Shown in pieces: positions 45,536 through 58,226 of a stretch of 64,000 nt of DNA. The DNA comes from Spinacia oleracea (taxonomy: Eukaryota > Streptophyta > Magnoliopsida > Caryophyllales > Amaranthaceae). The stretch is taken from assembly GCF_020520425.1 (NCBI RefSeq), contig NC_079491.1:24233449-24297448 (forward strand). The letters are read 5' to 3'. The position numbers were made by a program, and so were the translations under genes. How positions within the stretch are numbered: the stretch's first letter is position 1; every line of letters starts with the position of its first letter. Under the pieces are notes generated by a model. It was not told where the DNA came from. It was given only the letters and a program-made list of their open reading frames with translations, and searched no databases.

Positions 45536-46170
45536 TTATCTTTCCTTTCTTTTCTTTTCCTTTCAATACCTCCCAACCAAATAAAGCCTTAGTCCGCGTT
45601 ACTATGCAGGAAGAAGCGAGGTTCGACAAAAACTGATTTATTTTTCTTTGTTTGATTTGTTAAGAGGTCAAAATTATTATCTCTTTTAATTATAGTTTCT
45701 TAAAGTGGAAAATATTTTTCGATCTTTTTTGGTAAATTTGTCAAAAATGATCTTTTATAACCCAAATTTTACGAAAAATAACCTTATATATATAATTTTT
45801 TTTTTTTGAAATCACACCTTAACATAAATCTTTTTGCGAAAGACAACCTAAGGAAAGTTTCCGGCATTAATTGAGTTTTCCGGCCATTGACTTGCACGTG
45901 AGCAACATGTGTGGGTTCATTTTGCCACATTTTCAACATTGTTAAAGTGATATTTATTGTGGCAGTGCTCGATTTTGGTATATTGTGTCGTGTTTAAGGG
46001 AAGTTGTTTCGTTTCCACTAAACATGCACGTTTTTACAAGTTAACATGTAAAATGAATCCACACGTGCTGCTCACGTGCAAGTCATTGCCTGGAAAAGCT
46101 CATTCTATGCCGAAAACTTTTCTTTGGTTGTCTTTCGCAAAAAAAATTACAGTAATGTGTGGTTTTACAA

Positions 46171-46213
<43 letters not shown>

Positions 46214-47153
46214 AAACCAAACTGGTTCACTATTAAAAAACCCAAACCGGTTCACAATTAAAAAAAACCCAAACCGGTTCACTATTAAAAAAATAACCAA
46301 ACCGGTTCATAATTAAAAAAAATCAAACCAATTCATTTATTTTTACTTCAAAGTCAAAATAGTAGCTAGTTCCCTCAAAAAAAAAAAATAGTAGCTTGTT
46401 TGGAAAATAGAATTTAAAAGTAGCTATTTTGATAAATAAATTTGTAAAAATAGCCATATTGATAAAAGGCCCATAAAATCAGTTGTTTTACACAGGAGCA
46501 CTAACTTGTAAATCAGTTATTTTAATAAATTCAACTCAATCTTCTAAAATTACGTGTCGGTCAAAGTGCATCTCAATAATATAGTACGTTGGAGTTTAGA
46601 ACAGTGAAGTTTACGACAAGGTTGCAGCCGGCTAAGCTGAAGATGGTGAGAGATGAATTGGTTGCGTAGAATTCAACCACCTAAGGTAGCCAGCCTGAAG
46701 AGTAGCATGAGTATGCCAATTGCGCCACTGGAGAGGGAAGTAAGAGGCGACCTTACAAACGCACACGGCTCGGTAGTCGGTAGTGAGTAGTGACAGATAT
46801 TTGTACATGTATAAAATAGTGGGTTTCTGGTGAACCTTGAGGCTATAGACTATAATTGATGGCACGATTTGTCAGGAATTACATTTCATTTGTTTTATAA
46901 ATGAGCTATTAGTCTAGTGGTTAAAACTTATGGCTAATTTGTAATGCTGGCTAATTGGCGCCAGGAAAGACAATGCATTTCAGTTGTTTTTACATAGAAG
47001 CACCAAGTTGTAAGACAACTATTTTGTGATGTAGCATTGAGTTTGATTTCCCTATGTTTGCTTGCCAATTTAGAGCACTCAAAGTTAAAGCATATAATTC
47101 ATCATTGTTACCAGGTATTCTTAATGCAAGCAACAAAATATGCAACTTCAGAC
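45536..47153. other. Spacer with poly-A and CCGGTTCA repeats
   Basis: An A-run of about 39 bases (46172-46210) precedes tandem units of about 24 bp, AAACCGGTTCACTATTAAAA (about 46211-46335). Two similar segments of about 50 bp with CAGTTGTTTTACACAGGAGC-like sequence lie near 46478 and 46980. No gene seen. Confidence 0.55.
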
Positions 47154-48647
47154 CTACAGCAGCTCTACACGACAGTGATCCGAGGTCCCTGATATTCTCA
47201 ACAATTCCTCAGCCATCCGTAGTTCTTGCTCCATCTTCATATTGCAATCTTTGTACAATACCAACCACTTCAATTCTACGGCATTGTAAAGCAGATACTC
47301 CAGCAAAATGAGCTCCCCTTTGTTTCCAGAAAAGTTGTGAACTTGAATAACCTCCACATACAACGAAAATAGCGTAGCCACTCCTAAATACTTTAGAGGC
47401 CATTGTTCCAACTCTTGGCAGTCAAATTGATCACTGTGCTTGATTAAGCCCTGCAGAAAAATGATATACTTGGTATGTACTAATAACTAATAAGGGTTGG
47501 TTAATAAGTGGTCCTATAATACGGAATGGAGGGAGTATTTATGCATACCTGCCGGAATATGACAGTGTGAAGTCTAGGCGTGTTATCAAAGAAGCCAATC
47601 ATCTCTTTATATGGTAAAACAGGACACCAATCAAGCTCCAATAATTCCAAATCAGGATATGCTGCTGGCATTCTATTCGCCGCAACAAGCTTCGTCAAAG
47701 TAACACTTTTTATCATTTCATGAGCGTTATGAAGAAAATTCAACCACAAAAAAATAAGGGAAATATACCTCTAAAGAGTATCCTTGCAGAGATAAATATG
47801 TAACGGAATTACTTTTCAAAAAATCGAAAGCAAGAGGTGGTTGATGGACGACATGGCTGTCGTGGTACCAATATTGTGTACCGTCTAGGTAAATGAATGA
47901 TACTTTGGCCAAACAAGGGGCATCAATTAGAATCCATTCACCAGAATAGATATCCATAATGGTTAAATCCTCAAGTGTATCAGAATAAATGCAAGCATTG
48001 CCTCCTTGAAAAACACAGCCGTCTAGTGTCAGTACCTCAAGCCATAAACAACCAGAAAAAAACCTTTCAACTGATTCTCCGTCAAGAAATGTGATTAATT
48101 TCAGACCAAGAACCTTGAGTCTGGGAAAGCATACCAAGTTTGGTACTTGTAGTTCGAAACAACCACTAATTTCTAATACCACCAATGTTTTAGAATTGAA
48201 AAAGATAATTGGCAAACTTGGTCGTTCTTTGACAGTTCCAAGCAGGTCAAGATAGAGCTGTTGAACTTTCTTCAGTATTGCAGCACTTACCCATATGTCA
48301 ATATGTGAATTCTCATAGGTGTTTTGACACTTTAGACTGAATTCCGTAATGGAAGATTTTTGGTGCAATGCCAAGACAAGATACACAAACTTCTTAAAGC
48401 TTTCTTTTCGACCTTCTTTTTCCTCTTCGCTTGCATCATTACCAGCAGATGATGCATACGAGTCTTCAAAATAAAGATTGGTGGTTAGCCGGAAAAGATA
48501 CTTCCATCTGGTTGATAATATGCTCGTACCCACTGCACATTTTGTAGGAAGAAATGAAAGGATGTGACCAAGTACTTCATCAGGTAAACCACTAATCCTA
48601 TCTAATTTAGTCGCAAGCTTGCAACATTCTCTGTGTCGATAACTCAT
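47154..48647 (-). CDS. F-box/FBD/LRR protein gene, one apparent frameshift
   Basis: Member of the plant F-box/FBD/LRR family, predicted substrate adaptors of SCF ubiquitin ligases. The F-box lies at about residues 16-60 (DRISGLPDEVLGHILSFLPT, then STRWKYLFRL). Leucine-rich repeats follow (LEISGCFELQVPNLVCFPRL, LEVLTLDGCVF, YLSLQGYSLE). The last exon holds an FBD domain (WPLKYLGVATLF, then ELILLEYLLYNAVELKWLVLY). Exons: 48647-47549, a short intron with a GT/AG pair, then 47450-47154. The frame of the first exon shifts by one base at an A7 run (47748-47754, T7 in sense). Both frames on either side are family-like, so this is a one-base indel (young pseudogene allele or sequencing error). A Stowaway-type end (GGAATGGAGGGAGTA, about 47524-47538) lies in the intron. 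About 465 codons, a normal length. Confidence 0.82.
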
Positions 48648-49229
48648 CAGTGCGCAACACTTATCCTGAAATTACCCGAATAAGAAAGAAAAATACAGCA
48701 TAATGTAGGAAGAACAGAGCAAAAACACAGCATAATGTAGGAAGCTAAAAGTCTAAAACTTAATTAAAATTTAAAAGTCACCCTTATGAACCTGTGATTA
48801 CAAAAGTTACTTTTCGCAAAATTGCTAATGTCCTGCTACAAAATTATGCTAGTAGTCATTCTCATACTCACCCGATTTTCATCATCTACGGAGTATAACT
48901 CTATAAGACGTACTACTCTATAACAAATATGTTTCAATTCCATACTCGGAAGATTTAACATGTAAATCAATAATCTATTGCAACCAAACATTCACCAGAG
49001 TAGAAAGTAGAAAGTAGAAAGTTAGACCTATTAATAGACCGTACATATTCTATAGGTACCCGAATTGGCGAATTTCATCATCTATAACAGATATGTCTAG
49101 CTATTATACGAAGTATTTCAGTACTTAAAAGCTACTGCGTACAATTGAAGAACAAACGCAAACAACTTAAAATGAGGGACAACGGAGAGTGTACCTTCTA
49201 ATAGATCATGAGATTTTAAAACAATATAA
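48648..49229. other. Upstream region of the F-box gene
   Basis: Likely promoter and 5' leader. A possible acceptor (ATTTCAG) about 30 bp upstream of the ATG hints at a leader intron. No clear TATA box was chosen. Confidence 0.35.
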
Positions 49230-51247
49230 GGGGGCGTTTGGTTGGGGGTTTTCAGGAAAGGGAAAGGGAATGATGGGATTTCATTCCATTTGTTGTTGTT
49301 AGTTTGGTGGTTTTTGTCATTCCCTTTACCCTATTTTCTTTTTCACTTACCCCAAATCCCTCTACATTGATACCCTACCACCCCCAAGGTTTGCCATTCC
49401 CTTTCCCTTGACCACTCTTTATAAATAATAATTAATTATTAATTATTAATTATTAATTATTACTCCCTCCATTCCCTTTTGTTCTTCCCCTAAAGAATGT
49501 TGGGTGTGGTTTAAGAAAACTGAATCTTGGTTTGTATTGGGATATGAGTAATGATTGGGTGTAAGAATAATGATTGGGCGTAAGAGATTATATATTTAAA
49601 ATTAAGTGGAGAGAGAAAAAATATTTTAAAAAATAAGATAAATGGGAGATATTTTATTCTTAATACAAAAAACATCAGATTAACCCGAAAATCAACAAAA
49701 GTTCAAACCAGAAAAATCAACAAAAAAAAATCATCAAAAATTCGAACAAAAAGAATCAAGAAAAATCCAGAAAATTAACCAAAAAAACCCCAGAAAATCG
49801 ACAAATCAACCAAAAAAACCCAGTAAATCGTCAAACCCAGAAAACAAAAAAACCCCAGAAAATCGACATACCCAGAAAATTCAAACCAAAAAATTGACAA
49901 AAAAATAGACCAAAAAAATCAGAAAAAAATCAACCAGAAAATCAACCAAGATAGAGGCAAAAATTCGACCAAATCAACCCAAAAATTCGACAAGAAATTC
50001 GACCAAAATCAACCCAAAGATTCACCAATAAATCAACCCAGAAAATCGACAAAAATCATCCCAAAAATTCGACCAAAAAAATCAGAAAAATTCAACCAAA
50101 AATCGACCAAGATCAAGGCAAAAATTCGACCAAATCAACCCAAAAATTCGACCAAAATCAACCCAAAAAATCAACCAAAATTCAACCCAAAATTCCACCA
50201 AAATCAAATTAAAAAAATCGAAAAAATCGACCAAAAATCCCGACCAAAAACAATCCAAAAATTCAACAAAAAATAACCCAGAAAATCGTGAAAAATTAAT
50301 CCAAAAAATTCGAAATAAGAACACAAAAATAAATTCATACCAACATGATCTCAATATAACGATTTTGAAGATTTAGAGGTCAAATTCGACCATGTAAACT
50401 CTAGATCTAGGGTTTTCATGGTCGAATTTCACCATCTAAACCCATAATACGTAGTGGTGGGGGCGGTGGCGGAGTTGTGGTGGTGGTGGCGGCGATATTG
50501 AACGAGGAGAGAGAAAAGTGAGAGAGGAAGGAGGAGAGAGAGAGAGAGAAAAGTGAGAGGAGGAAGGAGGAAATGAAGAACATCTTTGATGTTCTTGAGA
50601 GTATCAGAAAGAGAAACAGAGAAAGGAAGGAGGAGAGAGAGAAAAGTGAAAGGAGGTTGAAAAAGAAGAGAGAGATATAAGATAGTGACCGGTTGTATTG
50701 TAAATATTGGGTGAATAAAATAATGAAAGTGGTGAAATTTAGGTTGGAAAAAGGATAGAATCTTGGGGTTTTTTTTGGTAAATAGTGGGGAATCTTAGGG
50801 TAAATTGGTAAAAAAACTATGGCCAAAAATAGTTAATAGTTAATAGTTAATAGTTAGTAATTAGTAATTAGTAATTAGTAATTATTAATTATTAATTACT
50901 AATTATAAATTAATAATAAATATAAACAATGAATAACAAAAAATTAGTAATCAATAATAAATAATTAATAATAAATAATGAATATTAAATAATAAATAAA
51001 TAATTAATAATAATTAATAATCAATAATGAAGAATAAATAATTAGTAATAAATAATAAAAAATAAATAAAAAATTAAAAATATTTATTATTTATTATTTA
51101 TTATTTATTATCTTACTTAGGAGAGAGAGAGAGGGGAGAAGAATGAACAAACCAAACAACATTCTTAAACAAAGGGTTTTCATTCCATTCTCCTTGATTC
51201 CCATTCTCATTCTCATTCCCTTTCCCCTTCTCCAACCAAACGGCCCC
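49230..51247. mobile_element. Harbinger/Tourist-like element without transposase
   Basis: Ends GGGGGCGTTTGGTTGGGG and, in reverse complement, GGGGCCGTTTGGTTGG, flanked by TAA (49227-49229 and 51248-51250). Similarity of the ends extends about 90 bp imperfectly. The 2,018-bp interior is low-complexity: degenerate AAAATCGACCAAAAA-type repeats at 49680-50340, a CT/GA-rich patch at 50490-50660 and AATAAT/ATTAATT runs at 50840-51110. No transposase. Confidence 0.65.
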
Positions 51248-52479
51248 TAAATCCTTTCCCAATTTTGTAATACAACTACTCCATATCAATTAGAATGATT
51301 ATAAATAAACTCTAGCTGAATTTAAAGTTTATCCAGTATCTCAAAAGCCAGCATTTAAAGTACTTCTTAATTTAATTCGTGACAGTTTCCGATGTGCGTT
51401 CATGAGTATTGCAAAAAATTGTGAAACTCCCAAAACTCTTTGAAAATTTCTGGAGTAACATTTACTCCCTCGATCTATTTATAGATGTAGATGAATAAGT
51501 GTCTTTTGGCTTTACGTTTACTGAATTACAAACTTTTATATAAGGCGGTCTTTCCTGTAAGACCGCCTTGTTGTCACCAAGCTGCCACGTATGAGCTGAG
51601 TCAGCGTTTTATCTCCCAAAAAATATATATACATATTTTGCATTTCTTTTTCATTTTTATTTTCATAACCCTAATTCTCTCTCCTCCAAATTTCTCTGAC
51701 CCCCTCTCTCTCCTCCAAACCTCTCTGATCCTCTCTCTCCTCCAAACCTCTCGGCCAACGCCGGTGATAACCTGGAGAATCGAGGTCGACGGCGGAGGAT
51801 ACCGGCGACGCGGTTAGGGCGGAGGTGAGAATTGTTCACTCGGCCTCCATCTGTCTCCTTCATTTCTCCTTCATTCTTGATTTAGTTAGGGTTTTGATTT
51901 TCCTTTTTATTGTTTAGTTTTGTTGATTTTGCAGATTAATTTACCGGAAAGATGAGAATGTGGTGGCCGACGAGCAGCGGCGAAGGGAGGAAGGAGATCG
52001 TGCGATGTTCAGGAAGAGGAGAGGAGAGACCGAGGAGGTTGCGCGATGAGTCGTCGTGGCTGCTGCTGCTCCTCGTCGGACAACCTAGTTAGGAAATTGC
52101 ATGAGGAAGATGAGGTGTTCCTTATGAGGTGATTCTTTATCTTTCACATGTTGATTTGTTGATTTAGATTTGATGATTTAGATTTGATTTTGTTTTGTTT
52201 CGATTGAATTGATTAGGTTTTTCCAATCACCTCTTTTGATTTAGGTTTTTTTGATTTTTGAATTACCGGCAGGAGGAGGCGGATTTGCCGCTGGTTGTTG
52301 GTGGTGGTGGTTGCCGCTGCCGCAATTAGAGGAAGGAGACGTATCGCCTGATACTGAAGTTGCTCAGTCATGCGGTGGCTGCGAGGCGAACGAAGCGAAG
52401 CTGCTAACCTCGCTAGGGTTTCGTAGCTGGAAGGAAGCGTTACTTGTTGGTCGATTATGCTGTTGTTGGTGTTTTAATT

Positions 52480-53310
52480 TCGTTTTAGTTAAGAATTGTA
52501 ATGTTTTAGTTATGGTTTTTCTGTATTTAGTTAAGAAATAAATGGTTTAGTTGATTTTCTTAAGTGAATAATTGTTTAGTTAAAATTCATATGAGTTTAG
52601 TCAACATTTTCGGAGGTTTAGTTAATATATTTTGTGTTCCATTTGTCTGAGTTTTAGTCGTGGTTTAAGAAGTTTTAGTTAAGAATTATTTTGTTTTAGT
52701 TATGAATATTGTCGTTTTAGTTAAGGTTAAATTTATTTTAGTTGAGAATATAATTTTGTTTTAACTAATAATCACTTTTTAGGTTTTTTGAGTTTTAGTT
52801 AAGATTCCTTTAGTGTTAGTTACGATTTTCTAGGAATTGGTTAAGATTTTTTGAGTTTTATTTACCTCTTTTGAGTTTTAGACAACGAAGTTCATGATTT
52901 TAGTTAAGATGCACACTTTTAAACATGCAATGAAACTAATTAGTTAAGTAATGGAATCAATTAGTTAAACATTGAAATCAAGTAGTTAAGCAATATAACC
53001 AATTAGTTAAGCTATGAAAACACTAAGTTTACAGATATAAAGAAAGTATTGTTAAGCCTGAAATTCAATTAGTTAAGCAATGAAACCAATTAGTTAAGCA
53101 TTGCAATCAATTAGTTAAACAATGAAATCAATTAGTTAAGCAATGAAACCAATGAGTTAAGCATTGCAACCAATTAGTTAAGCAATGAAAACCAATTAGT
53201 TAAGCATTGAAACCAATTAGTTAAGCAATGAAACCAATTAGTTAAGCATTGCAACCAATTAGTTAAGCAATGAAACCAATTAGTTAAGCATTGAAACCAA
53301 TTAGTTAAGG
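52480..53310 (-). repeat. Repeat array A of MULE copy 2
   Basis: First, loose TTTTAGTTAAGAATT units (52480-52930), then regular AATGAAACCAATTAGTTAAGC units (52930-53310). Relative to the head the array has the same orientation as in copy 1. Confidence 0.85.
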
Positions 53311-53929
53311 TTTGTCGAACTTTATCTCTCTCCTTCATTCACTTTGGTTTAAGATTTTCAGCTTTTCAAAGACGTGTTCATCTAATGCTCTTTTCCAGTA
53401 ATTCACCGAATCCATTTGTTTTCGGATTTGATTTTGGTTTCGGATTTGTTTTCTGATTTGATTTTAGTTTGTGGCGTCGAATGCGGCGATTTTGGTTTGT
53501 GGCGTCGAATGCGGCGTTTTGTCGATAATTTGGACGATCTTAGTTTTTTTGTAGATCGAACCGAGTTTGTGCTTTGGATGCGATGTTAGAGGATGTTGAG
53601 CGGTCGATGGTGGAGATGGTAGTAGGCAGTAGATGTTTGAGGAGAGAGATCTGGAGGAGCTGTTGCAATTGCCAGTGACTGCAATCGCGAAGTAACATGC
53701 TTTGGTGGCTGCGATGTTTCTTCAGTGTGGCCTGGTGGTCTTGCAGTGGCTTCGCTATCCCTGCTGGTGGCTGCGACTCGAAGGAACATCAGCTGGTGCA
53801 AGGGTTGCCTGAGCTTGTGGTTTGATTGATGATGTTGGTGTTATGTTTTGTTGTTGGATTGAGATTGCTATTCAACAAAAAACAAGAGTTCAAGAATAAT
53901 TTGTATTTTTTTAAAAGTGTAATTATTAA

Positions 53930-55500
53930 TGGATTTGATGTATTTAGTAATGATTAAATTGCTTATAGTTAATAATATTTTCGTTCTAGTTATATTTCTA
54001 ATGTATATAGTAATTATTAAATTGCTAATAGTTAATACTTGTAATGTTTTTGTTTTAGTTATATTTCTGATATATATTTAGTTATGAAATTTTAGTTTAA
54101 GTAACATTTTTTTTGCATTGAAGTCATTTTTTGTTTTAGTTTTTCTTATGTTATATTTAGTTAAAAATAACTTTGATTTAGTTAAGATTACAATTGTTTT
54201 AGTTAACATTACAATTATTTTTGTTAAGAATAATTTTTAGTTCAAACTTAATTGTTTTAGCTAAGAATACATTTTGATGTTTAGTTAAAAAAAATTGAGT
54301 TTTAGTTAAGGTTTTTAGAATTTTAGTTATGATTTTTTAAGTTTTAGTTGTGATTCATTTATGACGTTTGGTTATAATTTATTGAGTTTTAGTTAAGGTT
54401 TTTTGAATTTTAGTTATGGTATTTTGAGTTTAAGTTACGTATTTCCGAGTTTCAAACAACAAATTTCAGAGCTTTAATTAAGATTCAGAAATGGAACCAA
54501 TTAATTAAGATATGGAACCAATTAGTTAATAAATGGAACCAATTAGTTAAGCAATAAAACTAATTAGTTAAACACTGAAACTAATAAGTTTACAAGTATA
54601 AAGAAAATATTTGTTGAGCGTGGAATTCAATTAGTTATGCATTCGAACTAATTAGTTAAATAATGAAAGCAATTAGTTAAACATTGGGACCAGTTACTTA
54701 TGCAATAAAACTAATAAGTTTACAGATATAAAGAAATTTTTGTTAAGCCTGAAATTTAATTAGTTAAGTAATTGAACCAATTAGTTAAGCAATGAAACCA
54801 ATTAGTTAAGCACTGAAACCAAGTAGTTAATCAATATAACCAATTAGTTAAGCAGTAAAACCATTTAGTTAACCACTGGAACCAATTAGTTAAACATTAA
54901 AACCAACTAGTTAAGCATTGAAACCAATAAGTTTACAGATATAAAGTATTTGTTAAGCCTGACGTTCAATTAGTTAAGCAATGGAACAAATTAGTTAAAC
55001 AATGGAACGATTTAGTTAAAGCAATGGAACCAATTAGTTAAGCAATTAAACCAGTTAGTTAAGTCTGAAATTCAATTAGTTAAGCAATGAAACCAATTAG
55101 TCAAACAATAGAACCAGTTAGTTAAGCAACGAAACGACTTAGTTAAAGAAATGGAATCAATTAGTTAAGCCTGAAATTCATTTAGTTAAGCAATAAAACC
55201 AATTAGTTAAGCCTGCAATTCAATTAGTTAAACATAAAATTCAATTAGTTGAACAATGAAAACAATTAGTTAAGACTGAAATCCAATTAGTTAAGAATGA
55301 AATTTCATTAGTTAAGCCTGAAATTCAATTAGTTAAGCTATGAAACCAATTAGTTAAACAATGGAACGAATTAGTTAAAGCAATAAAACCAATTAGTTAA
55401 GTAATGAAATCAATTTATTAAGCATGAAATTCAATTAGTTAAGCATTGAAACTAATTAGTTAAGCACGTGAACTAATTAGTTAAGCAATACATAATTCTA
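53930..55500 (-). repeat. Repeat array B of MULE copy 2
   Basis: Loose TTTAGTTA units, then (54480-55500) regular CAATTAGTTAAGCAATGAAAC units, with the variant CCTGAAATTCAATTAG. It matches the CTTAAC-type repeat of copy 1. Confidence 0.85.
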
Positions 55501-56472
55501 GAGATTTTTGTATAAATTAATTACGATAAAATATTTATGCTTCTAAAAACCATTTCAAAACTAAAAAATTACTTAAATGCAAAAAATGTAACTAAAAATC
55601 ATTTCATAACTAAATATAAGAAAATTATAACTAATTCCATACAATCTTTTACTAAAACCATGAATAACTCAATAGAATTAAAACACCAACAAGTAGTCAA
55701 TTCCTCCTTCTAAAACCAACCAAGATTAAAAAAAAAAAAATCTGGAACATGATGTTCCCGTCGGTGAGATGGTGTTGATCCGAAAAGCTCCGCTTCTCCT
55801 TCCTTTCTCGCTGTTTCCCGGCGGATTGTTCCTTGAGGCAAGCTTCCACCACAACGGTCATTTCACTGAAACCGCGCACCTCCAACAACTCCCTATCATT
55901 TCACGAAACCCAACGTCTTCCTAGCAGCACCAGCCACATCCCCACCACCGTCACCGCCCCCTCTTCAATTCTCATGAAATCAAACATCTAAAATATCAAC
56001 CAAATTAATCAAAAACCTAAATTGCAAATTCAACAAAATCAAAGGAAAAAAACCGAAAACCTAAAACCTCAAACGAAATCCATGGTCGGCGGAGAACAGA
56101 GGCTGGGACAGTCGGAATCCATGGTGGTGCATCTTGCAACGGCGGCGAGAGGACAGATCGGAGAAGGAGAAGGCCGGAGAAGAGAGAATGAAGGTGGCTA
56201 TGGTTTTGGAGGGGACGGCGAGAGTGTTGGAGGAGAGAGAGAGCGGGGCTGAGGGGTTAGGTTTGGTGTTGCAGAAGGTTAGGATTTTGTGTGGTAGAGA
56301 GAAGGATGAGAGGAGAGCGTTTGCAGAAAATGAGAGGAGAGAGAAAAATTTTCAACTTATATCGCGCGTGAGGCCACGCGCGCGTGGTTTCACACCCGGT
56401 CTTTCCTACACGCGCCTGTAAGGCGGTCCTACCGAAAAGTTGCTGTTACTGAATTATTCATGTCTTCATTCA

Positions 56473-56826
56473 CTACGAAGGGTGATGATAAAGGTCGCAA
56501 GTTGTGACAACATTTAGTTGTCGCAATCTTACGTGTCTGAATTTAATTGGTACACATAGGCGCCACGTAGGCTATGCATCATCATATTATTTTTACTATC
56601 AATACAATATTTTTACTATGAAAATATGTAACTAAGGTATTCAAGATAAAGAAAGAAACAAATTAGAATATTATGATTTTCCTACTATTTTTTGGAACAT
56701 GTCTAATAGGTTATATAAAGTAAATATTTTAGTTTCCAATTTAAATCATGACTCATAAGCATGTCATGTCATCATTGTGACACGGCTTAAATGTCGCATG
56801 TTGCAACCTTTATCATTTTCGTACTA
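56473..56826. mobile_element. Miniature inverted-repeat element
   Basis: TACGAAGGGTGATGATAAAG at the left and, reverse-complemented, TACGAAAATGATAAAGG at the right, followed by GTYGCAA on each side. About 350 bp, non-coding. Superfamily not determined. Confidence 0.5.
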
Positions 56827-56920
56827 TGAAAAATACAGAGTACATTGAAACAAGTTTAAAAATACGGTCAAAGTTATCTTTGATTTCGTAAAATCAAAAA
56901 TGTTGCACCTAAAGTTGGTA

Positions 56921-57272
56921 TTTCCTCCTTTTCTTTTTTGTTCTTTAGTTTTTTTGTTTGTGTCTCAAAATGTTTTTTACATTTTTTTTTAAATTATCAC
57001 ATAAATAGTTTAATATTCTATCAAAATTTGTGTCAAATGATTATCTTAACCAATTAAATTGATTGGGTCATTTAATATCTCACACTTTTCTATTGAGACA
57101 TTAAATTTTTGTCATTTTCCCAATTTCAAAATTTTGATAAGAGTGAATATATTATAAATAAACGTAATTTTTTCTTGTTAAAAAAAAAAAAGAGGAATCT
57201 AAATGCACATTAAGTAATCGTTAATAAATATGTAAAAGGTCAAACGTAAAGAACAAAAAGAAACGGATTGAG
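56921..57272. mobile_element. Stowaway-like miniature element
   Basis: Inverted ends TTTCCTCCTTTTCTTTTTTG and, in reverse complement, CTCAATCCGTTTCTTTTTG, both followed by TTCTTTA, flanked by TA (56919-56920, 57273-57274). 352 bp, AT-rich, non-coding. Confidence 0.6.
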
Positions 57273-57274
57273 TA

Positions 57275-58074
57275 CTTTAGGATGAATGGAGTAATATGCC
57301 TTTTCAATTGACAAGTTAGGTGTTGTTTGGTTACAAACAACTAAAAGAGTAAGTGTACTTCCTACGAGTTGGACATTTGCCATGTTATTTGATTGACATA
57401 AAATAGATAGGAAGTGGCTTATCCACTCTTCCCTTGGTAAGTCACGGTTTTCATGTCATTTCCTAGAAAGTGAAAATTTCTTAGTGCAAAGAGCTTTAGC
57501 GAGTTAACTACCGAAAGCTCCGCTTAAGCTCAAAAGCTCGAAGAGCTTTACCGGGTCCACTACTAAAATCTTCGCTTAAGCAACTTTGTTCCAAAAGCTT
57601 GGCTTAAATGACTTCTTACCTAATTAGCCCTGGCTTGTTTTATAGTTTAAGGCTGTGGAGTTTTTGGATAGGGACTCAGTCTTGTCATCTGGACCACGAA
57701 CTTCTATTTATTTTTAGACCATGCGAAGGGGGCCAGTCCAAGATCACACTCTTCCTCTACAAAGTGAACATACGCTCTAACGACTAGGCGTCACTCTCTT
57801 TCTGAATCATTATAGCTTAATCATTATTTCGTGCCAGAAGTTCACAAAGAAAGTAACTTCGTATGAAACTAAACTTCCGGCGGGGTATTTAATTTCCATG
57901 TCAACCAAACAAGCAAAGGCGGTAGGCCGGTCCTCTTTACGAGCTGAAAATTTAAACTCAATCTCGCTAAATTCAAGCCAGGTTTTGGCCACAAAAATAC
58001 ATTTTTAATTTTGTTTTTCCAAAAACTGAGCTCTACATCACTCCAATTGTTCGATTAAGAGCTCGATCTGTGGG
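57275..58074. other. Spacer, no gene seen
   Basis: Short inverted segment GTTTGGTTACAAAC near 57322 and loosely repeated AAGCTC/AGCTTT motifs near 57490-57610. No supported gene. Confidence 0.35.
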
Positions 58075-58187
58075 TGCGTTCTATTCAACTTATTTGCCCT
58101 GAACTTATCGGATCTAAACTTATTTGATCTTATCTGAACTTATTGGAACTAATTGAAACTTATTATGAATAATAATAATAGAATAAC

Positions 58188-58226
<39 letters not shown>

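Larger units (their letters stand above)
51528..56445 (-). mobile_element. Non-autonomous MULE, copy 2
   Basis: 4,918 bp between perfect 10-bp duplications TTACTGAATT (51518-51527, 56446-56455). Read on the minus strand the head is CAGCAACTTTTCGGTAGG (56445 leftwards) and the tail ends with AAACTTTTATATAAGG-type sequence at 51528, in opposite orientation to copy 1. The palindrome CCACGCGCGCGTGG is at 56374-56387, followed by a TATA-like ATATAAG. No transposase was seen. Leader-like GC-rich patches near 51680-52450 and 55740-56330 contain no recognised domains. Confidence 0.87.

Noticed and set aside
46896-46950. tRNA-like box A (TAGTCTAGTGGTTAAAAC)
   Set aside because: No box B at the right distance and no tRNA fold; at most a decayed SINE.
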